Positions 7,681 to 16,000 of a DNA stretch of 24,604 nt are shown one piece after another. Source of the stretch: Candidatus Omnitrophota bacterium (GTDB lineage: Bacteria > Omnitrophota > Gorgyraeia > Zapsychrales > Zapsychraceae). Where the stretch lies: NCBI GenBank assembly GCA_018062515.1, contig JAGOSC010000037.1:1-24604 (forward strand), written 5' to 3'. The position numbers and the translations under genes were made by a program. The notes beneath the pieces are model-generated. The model had not been told where the DNA came from. It was given only the letters and a program-made list of their open reading frames with translations, and did not search any database. The number at the start of each line of letters is the position of its first letter. Positions within the stretch are counted from its first letter, which is position 1.

Positions 7681-7717
7681 GTTAACAATTGTTAATATAA
7701 TGTTAACTTAAGTTAAC
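7671..7717 (+). promoter_or_regulatory. Promoter with four phased GTTAAC operator-like sites
   Basis: A perfect TATAAT (7696-7701) is a -10 candidate for the rightward operon; the -35 region is weak (TTCCAT at 7671 or CCATAT at 7673). Around it are four GTTAAC-type hexamers at 7681 (GTTAAC), 7691 (GTTAAT), 7702 (GTTAAC) and 7712 (GTTAAC), spaced 10, 11 and 10 bases. They form two larger palindromes, TTAACAATTGTTAA (7682-7695) and GTTAACTTAAGTTAAC (7702-7717), with centres 21 bases apart. A protein bound here would overlap the -10 box and start point. No ribosome site is seen before the ATG at 7743. Confidence 0.6.
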
Positions 7718-7742
7718 CAATAAACACACCACGATCGAACAA

Positions 7743-8429
7743 ATGAACCCACCTGGGAAAAAGTCTGCTATTCAAAATCCTCCAAAACATCTCTCTATTG
7801 CGCAATACGCAAAAAAATTGGGAATCAGCCGCATTGCCGTCTATAAAAAGGTCAAAAAAGGCCAAATTCCCGCCGTGCGAATCGGCCGCAGTTATGTCAT
7901 TTATTCTTCTCAATCTGAAATAATCAAAGAACAAAAATCAAAAAAGCAAGCTCCATATATTTCCGTCGCTGAATTAGCGAAAGAGCACGGCATAAGCCGC
8001 GTGACAGCCTATAAAAGAGTTAAAGAAGGTCATTTTTCCGCTAAGAAATCCGGACGTCGTTACATTGTTTCCACCCTCCCCACCTCAGAAATTATTTCCA
8101 CAGAAAAACAAACCATAAGTAAACACAAAACCATGAAGTCTCTTCCAACGTTAGCTAAAGGAATGAGATCTTCCCGGGTGACTGTTTACAAAATGGTTAA
8201 GAACGGGGAAATCGACGCGGTCAAGGTCGGGAAGAATTTTGTCACGGGCATTTCCGAAGGGCAGTACGTTTCCATTCCAGAATTCGCAAAGATGATCGGA
8301 ATCAGCCGTATTGCTGTTTACAAAAAAGTTATTAAGGGACAAATCAAAGCCGTAAAGATCGGCGGAGATTACATGATTTCAAAAAAGATGATTACAAATC
8401 TTTTAAAGAAAAAGGCTCATGAAATTTAA
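7743..8429 (+). CDS. Protein of four tandem excisionase/MerR-like HTH units, probable operon regulator
   Basis: 228 residues containing four copies of a DNA-binding unit of about 40 residues, at 17-56, 73-112, 133-170 and 177-214. Each reads as in the excisionase-type HTH_17 family: (S)(I/V)xxxAKxxGISRxxVYKxVKxGxIxAVxIGxxYxIS. The core SR-I/V-x-V/A-YK recurs at residues 29, 85, 144 and 188. Unit 3 is the most diverged (GMRSSR instead of GISR). Units 1 and 4 are closest, also in DNA. Linkers are Lys/Ser-rich. Typical family members have one such unit in a small protein, so a four-unit array is odd. The stop overlaps the first LamG gene by 11 bases, so the protein is probably made with it and regulates that operon. 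An architectural DNA-binding role is an alternative. Confidence 0.88.
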   Translation: MNPPGKKSAIQNPPKHLSIAQYAKKLGISRIAVYKKVKKGQIPAVRIGRSYVIYSSQSEIIKEQKSKKQAPYISVAELAKEHGISRVTAYKRVKEGHFSAKKSGRRYIVSTLPTSEIISTEKQTISKHKTMKSLPTLAKGMRSSRVTVYKMVKNGEIDAVKVGKNFVTGISEGQYVSIPEFAKMIGISRIAVYKKVIKGQIKAVKIGGDYMISKKMITNLLKKKAHEI

Positions 8430-10338
8430 ATTTAAACAATTCGTCATTACCGCTTTCCTTCTCGGGTTATTTTTGAGAATCCCGTTTGGAGTGTGCACCG
8501 CTATGGCTGCGACGATTACTGGTACGGTTTATACCGATGAAGGAGTAACCAATATCGGTCTTAATAAAACCGTGGCTATTTCTATCAATGGAGCGGCGGC
8601 CGCGACAACGGATGATACCGATGCCAGCGGCGCTTATTCCGTCACCACAGCCATTGTGGCCGGTAATGTCGTGACTCTTTATCTCGACGGTGAAACCGAA
8701 AAAGCGGTCACAGTGACCGTCAGTGATGGAAATAATGCGACTATCGATTTATATCAAAATCGTTTAATTGTCCGTCACGACAATAGCGGTTCACTCACCA
8801 ACACCAATCTGGATACCGCGGATAATAACGCCGATGCCGATATTTCCGCTATTTATTCCGTTGCCAGCGGCACTTTAACCATGGTGGCTGGAAAAGAATT
8901 GTTTATCTGGACGGGAAAAACATATGCACCGGGCGGTAATGTCAAAGCCCAAAATGTAGATATTAACGGCGTTTTCACGATGGGTACCAACAGCGTTCAA
9001 GTTTATGACAGCTGGGATGCCACCGGTGGTACATTTAGCGGCAGCGGTACAGGCAAAGTCATGTTTACCGGGACGACCTCTTCCAAAACAATTACCTCCA
9101 ATGGAAATCACTTTAATAATCTCATCGTCAATGATGGCTTGATGGTTTATTACAAATTTGATGAAACTACCTCACCGTCAAAAGATTCCAGTGGTTATGG
9201 GTTTGACGGAACTTGGACCAGCGCTCCGACGACAACGACAAGCATATCTTCAACAATTAATTTTAATGATTCGAGAGCAATTATTTTGGATGGGATTGAT
9301 GATACGGCGGCCAATGCTAGCTTTGCATGGCCTGCAAATACAGGCGGAACCGTCGGCGGTCCGGTTACAGTGGCCTTCTGGAATTATGTAAGATCAGTGG
9401 ATGTGCAGGGAAGTTCCGTTTTTGATGTAGGTGGTTTAAATAGCCCAAACCGTTTCCAAGTCCATACCCCGTGGAGTGATGGAACTCTTTATTGGGATTA
9501 TGGAGACACCGCAGCAGGCACAGGCCGTATTTCTTTATCTTATGTAGCTTACCTTAATAAATGGACACACGTCACTTTAACTTCACAAGGAAATGGCGGA
9601 AGCCGTAAAGAAATATTTCTAAACGGGGTTTCTGTTGCCTCGGCTGTAACTTCCGATGGGCCAAATGTTGCGTTAACCGGAGTTACCGTAGGAAAGTATT
9701 TAACCTATTTCCATAAAGGGCGCGTCGATGATTTCCGTATTTATAACCGGGTTCTAAGTAATACCGAAATCATGAGATTAGCCAGAGGAAATATGCCGGC
9801 TACAGGCTTAGGAACCTATACCTTGCAAGATGCTCTTACTGTCGATGGAACATTGAGATTAAATGCCGGCACATTGGATGTCGCTGGCACCAATAAGCAA
9901 GTTAATGTTGCCGGAAATTGGGAAAACTTCGGCGGTATTTTTGTCGAACGGGCGGGTACAGTCATTCTGGATGGAACCGACCAGGAAATCCCAGCGTCGG
10001 AAACTTTCTACAATATTTCAAAAACATTGAGCTCAGCTACGCCACGAACAATTACTTTTGGTAGTAAATCGACTATGACGGTTTCTAACACACTAACTTT
10101 ACAAGGATTTAACGCTTCATCGAAACTCCTTCTGCGTTCATCGTCAGTGGGAACAAGATTCAAGATTTCGCCTACAGCGGGAGTACAAACGGAAAGTTAT
10201 TTGGATATAAAAGATTCAGAGATATTAACAAATGATATACGGGCTAACGGTTCAACGAATAGCGGAAATACAGACAAGAATGAAGCGGCTCCGCATTGGG
10301 TCATACCATTACGCGGGGCAGTCATGAGCGTCGAGTGA
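8419..10338 (+). CDS. Exported LamG-domain protein A (639 aa)
   Basis: The signal peptide is about residues 1-30 (MKFKFKQFVITAFLLGLFLR, cut near AMA-ATI). Residues 31-240 form a beta-rich module (GTVYTDEGVTNIG...DTDASGAYSV...LYLDGETEKAVTVTV..., then a FNNLIVNDG end). Residues 241-455 are a LamG/concanavalin-like jelly roll (LMVYYKFDET at the start, RVDDFRIYNRVLS at the end). Residues 456-639 form a second beta module (VNVAGNWENFGGIF...VILDGTDQEIPASETFYNI). It ends PLRGAVMSVE. LamG domains usually bind glycans or proteins, so a surface adhesin or sheath role is plausible; no catalytic motif is seen. It begins inside the HTH gene with only a weak AAGG site and is co-transcribed with genes B and C. 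Confidence 0.88.
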   Translation: MKFKFKQFVITAFLLGLFLRIPFGVCTAMAATITGTVYTDEGVTNIGLNKTVAISINGAAAATTDDTDASGAYSVTTAIVAGNVVTLYLDGETEKAVTVTVSDGNNATIDLYQNRLIVRHDNSGSLTNTNLDTADNNADADISAIYSVASGTLTMVAGKELFIWTGKTYAPGGNVKAQNVDINGVFTMGTNSVQVYDSWDATGGTFSGSGTGKVMFTGTTSSKTITSNGNHFNNLIVNDGLMVYYKFDETTSPSKDSSGYGFDGTWTSAPTTTTSISSTINFNDSRAIILDGIDDTAANASFAWPANTGGTVGGPVTVAFWNYVRSVDVQGSSVFDVGGLNSPNRFQVHTPWSDGTLYWDYGDTAAGTGRISLSYVAYLNKWTHVTLTSQGNGGSRKEIFLNGVSVASAVTSDGPNVALTGVTVGKYLTYFHKGRVDDFRIYNRVLSNTEIMRLARGNMPATGLGTYTLQDALTVDGTLRLNAGTLDVAGTNKQVNVAGNWENFGGIFVERAGTVILDGTDQEIPASETFYNISKTLSSATPRTITFGSKSTMTVSNTLTLQGFNASSKLLLRSSSVGTRFKISPTAGVQTESYLDIKDSEILTNDIRANGSTNSGNTDKNEAAPHWVIPLRGAVMSVE

Positions 10339-10386
10339 CGAATTTATTTTTAAATATGTACCGAGATTATTAACAATCAGCATGTA
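10333..10386 (+). repeat. Intergenic direct repeat, copy 1 (between LamG genes A and B)
   Basis: A 54-base segment beginning with the last codon and stop of gene A (GAGTGACGAATTTATTTTT) and ending ATCAGCATGTA just before gene B. It matches 12967-13020 with four differences. It has no ribosome-binding site and no obvious terminator hairpin, so the genes probably share one transcript. Confidence 0.9.
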
Positions 10387-10395
10387 TTAAAACGA

Positions 10396-12972
10396 ATGAA
10401 ATTTAACTTTAAAAAATTAATCATCACCTCCTTACTCCTCGGGATATTTTTGAGAATCCCGTTTGGAGCATCATTGGCTTATGCCCAAAACTTTACTAGT
10501 GACATGGTGCTCTGGTGGAAATTTGATGAAGGCAGCGGTACAACTGTAGCCGACAGCAGCGGCAACTCCAATACCGGGACGCTGGTTAATACGCCAACCT
10601 GGACCACGGGGCAGATCAGCGGAGCAGTTAGTTTTAATGGAACGACGCAGTATGTCACGGCCGCGGACGCTAATAGCCTCGACCTTACCACAGCCGCTAC
10701 TGTTGCGTTTTGGTTTAAACGTTCGGCGAACGGTGTACAAACATCATTTGGAAAATGGGATGCTGGAACTGGTCAAGCAGCTTATATCATACAAATCCAT
10801 ACGAACAATATAATTTATTGGAGTACAAGCTCAAATGGCTCAGGTAATACGTATTTTACCTCCTCGAGCACTTATGCGGATACAGATTGGCATCATTTGG
10901 TCGGTGTATATGACGCCTCAACTTTGACCGTATATTACGATGGGGTAAGTATTGCCGGATCAATTTCCGGTGCCGTAGCGGCCTCACTTTTCAATGCCAC
11001 CTCTGCGATGGAGAACCGTTATAACGGCGGTAACTATTTTGGCGGTATCCTGGATGAAGCCCGTGTTTATAGTCGTGCGTTATCCGCGGCTGATGTGGCG
11101 GCCCTTTACGCTTATAGTGGCGGTGCCGGCTCGGTCACCGTTACAGGAACAGTATATATCGATGAAGGAACGACTAATATCGGCGCGAACAAAACCGTAG
11201 CGCTTTCTATTAATGGTGGCGGTGCTGCGGGAACGGATGATACCGACGCCGGTGGTGGATTTGCCGTTTCCGGAACATTCGTCGCTGGCGATGTCTTGAC
11301 TCTCTATCTCGACGGAGAAACAGAAAAAGCTGTCGCGGTGACCGTCGCGGGCGCGCCGACAATCGCTATGGATTTATATCAAAATCGTTTAATTGCCCGT
11401 CAAGATAATGGCGGTTCATTGACCAATAGTAATCTTGATACGGCCAACAATAATGGAGACGCTGATATCACCGCCCTCTATTCGATTTCCGGCGGTGCTT
11501 TGACCGTTGCCAGCGGTAAAGAATTATTTATTTGGTCCGGAGATACTTTTGCCCCCGGCGCAAATGTCACATCCGATAGTTTGGACATCAATGGAACCTT
11601 TACTATGGGAACTAATAACATTCAGGTTACCGGAACATGGGACGCGACGGGCGGATCATTCAGCGGCAGCGGCGCCGGGCAAGTCATGTTCACTGGCACA
11701 GTATCAAGGCCGATTACATCCGCCGGCAACGCGTTTAACAATGTGATTATAAACGACGGATTAGTCGCTTACTGGAAACTGGATGAAACCGCGGCTAATT
11801 CTTGCAGCGGCGGGACGAATGATTCATGCGATTCTTCTGGATACAGAAATGACGGCGCGTGGGCAGGCACAGCGACGGCGGATTCTACCATACCTACCGT
11901 CAACTTTAAAAATGAACGCAGTGTTGTGTTCGACGGCAGCAATTCTTATGTCACTATTCCCGATAACAATAATTTAGATTTAGTCAATAATTTCACCATT
12001 TCGATGTGGATAAAACCGGCGGTTCTCACTCAATCCAATCGATACCTTTTAAGTAAAATCAATGGCGCGGGAAGTGATAATTCTTACGCTATCCTTTGGG
12101 AATACACAAATAATAGTGTTGAGTTTTATACGGGAGAATATACAGGAGACAACCCAAGAACAGGTTCAACCATGGCGATTGGCGATACCAATTGGCATCA
12201 TGTGGCTTACACTTATAACGGAAGTAACTGGATAGGATATTTAGATTCGACACCTATTTTCTCATTGTCAAAAACATTCGCGCTCGTTACATCGACGGGA
12301 AATTTGATATTGGGTGATTTTAACGGAGCGGGAACATGGGCGTTTAATGGCCGCATTGATGATTTACGTATTTATAAACGCGCGTTAACGGCTGGAGAAA
12401 TTTCAGCCTTGGGGAATGGTAATCAGCCCGGCACCGGACGCGGGACATTTATTATTCAAGATACTCTCGACGTCAATGGTAATTTAACTTTACACTCAGG
12501 AAGTTTAGATACCAAGAGCGGTGTCAATAATTCCATTAATCTCGCCGGAGATTGGAATAATTTCGGCGGTATCTTTATCGAAAGAAGCAGCACCGTCACT
12601 TTGGATGGAACTAATCAAACCATATCCGCCTCCGAGACATTTTATGATTTAATCAAAACAGAATCGAATGATAATTCCACCGATGAAACATTAACGTTTG
12701 GTAAAGGATCGACGACGATCATTACTCATGATTGGATGCTCGACGGACGCGATGCCGACGATCGAATTAATTTAATATCCAGTACTTCCGGAACAGCGGC
12801 GAAAGTCAATCCTCAAGCAACACGCACACTCGATTATATCGACGTCAAAGATTCCAATAATATTAATGCGGCGGTGATCAATTGTAAGACATCCGAATGT
12901 ATCAATTCCGGCGGAAATACAAACTGGTCTTTCAGAGGCCCGCTAAAAGGAGCGATCATGATGGTTGAGTGA
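10396..12972 (+). CDS. Exported LamG-domain protein B (858 aa, two LamG domains)
   Basis: The signal peptide is about residues 1-30 (MKFNFKKLIITSLLLGIFLR, cut near AYA-QNF), nearly the same as in protein A. LamG 1 is at about 35-240 (MVLWWKFDEGSGTTVADSSG to ILDEARVYSRALS). The GTVYIDEGTTNIG module is at about 245-455. LamG 2 is at about 455-675 (LVAYWKLDETAANS to RIDDLRIYKRAL), with an inserted Cys pair in SCSGGTNDSCDSSG that could form a disulfide. The C-terminal beta module is at about 680-858 and contains NLAGDWNNFGGIFIERSST. The last residues are PLKGAIMMVE. It has the same domain order as protein A with an extra LamG domain at the front. Probably a cell-surface or matrix binding protein. 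No Shine-Dalgarno sequence is visible before the ATG. Confidence 0.88.
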   Translation: MKFNFKKLIITSLLLGIFLRIPFGASLAYAQNFTSDMVLWWKFDEGSGTTVADSSGNSNTGTLVNTPTWTTGQISGAVSFNGTTQYVTAADANSLDLTTAATVAFWFKRSANGVQTSFGKWDAGTGQAAYIIQIHTNNIIYWSTSSNGSGNTYFTSSSTYADTDWHHLVGVYDASTLTVYYDGVSIAGSISGAVAASLFNATSAMENRYNGGNYFGGILDEARVYSRALSAADVAALYAYSGGAGSVTVTGTVYIDEGTTNIGANKTVALSINGGGAAGTDDTDAGGGFAVSGTFVAGDVLTLYLDGETEKAVAVTVAGAPTIAMDLYQNRLIARQDNGGSLTNSNLDTANNNGDADITALYSISGGALTVASGKELFIWSGDTFAPGANVTSDSLDINGTFTMGTNNIQVTGTWDATGGSFSGSGAGQVMFTGTVSRPITSAGNAFNNVIINDGLVAYWKLDETAANSCSGGTNDSCDSSGYRNDGAWAGTATADSTIPTVNFKNERSVVFDGSNSYVTIPDNNNLDLVNNFTISMWIKPAVLTQSNRYLLSKINGAGSDNSYAILWEYTNNSVEFYTGEYTGDNPRTGSTMAIGDTNWHHVAYTYNGSNWIGYLDSTPIFSLSKTFALVTSTGNLILGDFNGAGTWAFNGRIDDLRIYKRALTAGEISALGNGNQPGTGRGTFIIQDTLDVNGNLTLHSGSLDTKSGVNNSINLAGDWNNFGGIFIERSSTVTLDGTNQTISASETFYDLIKTESNDNSTDETLTFGKGSTTIITHDWMLDGRDADDRINLISSTSGTAAKVNPQATRTLDYIDVKDSNNINAAVINCKTSECINSGGNTNWSFRGPLKGAIMMVE

Positions 12973-13020
12973 CGAATTTATTTTTGAATATGTACCAGAA
13001 TTATTAACAATCAGCATGTA
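12967..13020 (+). repeat. Intergenic direct repeat, copy 2 (between LamG genes B and C)
   Basis: The second copy of the 54-base segment of 10333-10386, again starting at the final GAG codon plus TGA and ending ATCAGCATGTA, six bases before the next ATG. The third gene's end (16654 on) keeps only a trace of it. This shows that gene plus spacer was the duplicated unit. Confidence 0.9.
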
Positions 13021-13026
13021 AAAAAA

Positions 13027-16000
13027 ATGAAGTTTACCTTTAAAAAATTAATTATTACCTCCTTCCTTCTCGGAATATTCAGAAGGATGACTGTCATCGC
13101 CGTAATGGCTGCTGCTATTTTTGGCTCCGCCGTTTTCGTATATGCAGATGATATTTACTGGACGGGAGATCCTGGAGGTGTTACTTCGGATGGGTGGCAA
13201 TGGACGACTTCTTCCGGTCAACCCTGCGGAACGGGTATCGATATTCATCCGGGATCTAGTGATATCATTCATTTTATTCCTGAATGTACAAATGACGCGT
13301 TAGTTGATTTGGATATGACCGTGGCAGGGATACATATTCATGCCGGATATACAGGAACAATCACAACGGATGGGTATGAATTAATCACTTCTGGAAGTTT
13401 ACTAATAGAAGACGGAGTGCTGGATGCATCAAACGGGACAGATGGCAGGACAACGATCAAAGTAGGCGATTCATGGGATATGACCGGCGGTACTTTTACG
13501 AATACCAATTCAACTGTTATGTTTACCGGAACAACCGCCGGGTTAACCATTAAATCCGATGCCCAATCGTTTAACAATGTGATTATCAACGACGGATTAG
13601 TCGGATATTGGCGTATGGATGAAACAGCCGCTAATTCTTGCGGCGGCGGGGTCAAAGATTCATGCGATTCTTCCGGCTATCAAAATGACGGTGCATGGAC
13701 AGGCGGTGCAACCGCCGATTCAACCATCCCTTCTCTTAACTTTAAAAATGAACAGAGTGTTTTCTTTGACGGTGTCAGCTCTTATGTAACTATTACCGAC
13801 AGCAATAGCTTAGACTTTGTAAGCAACTTCACTATTGCGTTTTGGATAAAACCAGCTGTTCTTACTCAATCTAACCGATACCTTTTTAGTAAACTCAATA
13901 ACGCAGGAAACGATAATGCTTACTCTCTTGCCTGGGAATACACGAATAATACGATTGAGTTTTATTCGGGAGTTTATACGGGTCACGATCCAAGAACGGG
14001 CTCGGGTATTGTCCTTGCTGATACGAATTGGCATCATGTGGCTTACTCTTATAATGGCAGTACCTGGGCGGGTTACTTGGATGGTGCAAACGTTTTCTCA
14101 CTAGCCAAGACATTCGCGCTGGCTCCTTCCACGGGTAATTTTCTCATCGGTGATTTTAATGGCGGCGGGTCCTGGACTTTCCATGGCAGAATGGATGATG
14201 TACGGCTTTATAACCGAGGATTAACAGCCACCGAAATCGGACGTTTAGCGTCTGGTAATACACCGGCCACCGGTGCGGCGACCTTCAGTTTACAAGACGA
14301 CTTAGATGTAACCGGCGATTTGTATCTTCATTCAGGAACCTTAGATGTCAACGGCCATGACATTACCTTGGCCGGAGATTGGCTAAACACAGGTGGAATT
14401 TTTGATGAAGAAACGCGAACGGTTACCCTCGACGGATCGAGCCAAGCGGTAGAATACAGTGAAACATTCTATAACTTCGACAAAACGACTGCATCCACCG
14501 ATACCCTTACTTTTGGAAAAGACTCAACCATCACCGTGACCAGCACTTTAACCTTGGATGGGGACGCATCAAACTTGTTATCCATCAGGTCAAGCACGAC
14601 GGGAACACGTTTTGAATTTGATGTGCCCGGCGCTGCTCAATTCGCCAGTTACGTCAACGTCAAAGATTCTGAAACATCCAGCAACAATATTACAGGCTCA
14701 AATTCAATTGATAGTGGAAACACGGATTCTTTAGAAGCGGCTCCGCATTGGGTATTACCTCCGCCCTATACTCTTTCCGGAACATGCGATCAGGTTGATC
14801 AAACGACCGACTGTACAGATACAGGGACTGTCCGTGTCGCTTACAACGCAACATTGCAGGCTCAAACTCAATTAACCGTCGCCGGAACATGGTCAATCGC
14901 CGGGCTTGACGAACCAAATTCAGGAGACATCATCACCGTCTTTATCGACGGTGCGAGCAATGACCGCGAAGCCGTTGCGGTAACAAAGTATGATGGAACA
15001 GGAAGTATTGCGGGTGTGACTTTATTTGAAGAACATTTAACCATCGGAAGTAATGATACGGCGACGACCATGACCAATGCTAATTTAGCGAATTATGATA
15101 ATTCCGTTTCCGGCGACGAGGATATATTCTTTGACGTGAATGCTCTAAATAATTTAACAGTTGATACGACGGGCAATTTAACTCAAGAAGAACTTTACAT
15201 TAAGAGTGGCTGGACGTTTAGACCCGATTCAACCAGCTCCGGAAATGTTACGACACATGACCTTGAAATTGACGGGACATTCACCGCCGACGGAAACACC
15301 ATTATTTTCGACGGTAGTTGGGATAATGATAGTACATTCTCGTCGGGAACCAGCACAGTTATGTTTACCGGGACGGGTGCGAGTGAAACACTGGCCAGCG
15401 GTGGAAGCAGCTTTAATAATTTCTATATTAACGATGGGCTCGTCGGATATTGGCGAATGGATGAAACAGCGGCTAATTCTTGCGTTGGCGGGGTAAAAGA
15501 TTCATGTGATATTTCCGGCTATAATAATGACGGCGCCTGGTTCAACGCGGCTACAGCCGATGCCTCCATACCGACTCTCAATTTTAAAAATGAACGCAGC
15601 GTTGTATTTGACGGCGTTAACGCTCACATAAAATTTGCTGACAGCGATAGTTTAGACTTAGTCAACAATTTCACCATAGCGTTTTGGATGAAACCAGCTA
15701 ATCTCACACAAAGCAACCGATACATTTTGAGTAAAACAAACGCCGCGGTCAGTGATAATTCTTATTCTGTCATTTGGGAATATGTGAATAATAACGTCGA
15801 GTTCTATGCGGGAGGCTATACGGGAGACGATCCAAGAACGGGTTCTACCATTCCGATTCCTGACACCAATTGGCATCATGTGGCGTACACATACGACGGA
15901 AGTACCTGGAAAGGATATGCCGACGCAACACCGAGTTTCTCATTGGCCAAGACATTTACACTGGCTAATGGGGGCGGTAGTTTGGTATTGGGTGATTTTA

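Noticed and set aside
7488..7688. 66-aa minus-strand reading frame in the divergent region
   Set aside because: It starts with TTG inside the palindromic operator, has no ribosome site, and its product shows no domain, signal or composition typical of a real protein.
7743..8429. Prophage or integrative element excisionase
   Set aside because: The units are of excisionase type, but no integrase, attachment repeats or phage genes are present; four tandem units next to surface genes fit a regulator better.
10333..13020. Possible CRISPR or integron-like array from repeated spacers
   Set aside because: Only two copies exist, more than 2.5 kb apart, each tied to a gene end; there are no short regular spacers, cas genes or integrase.
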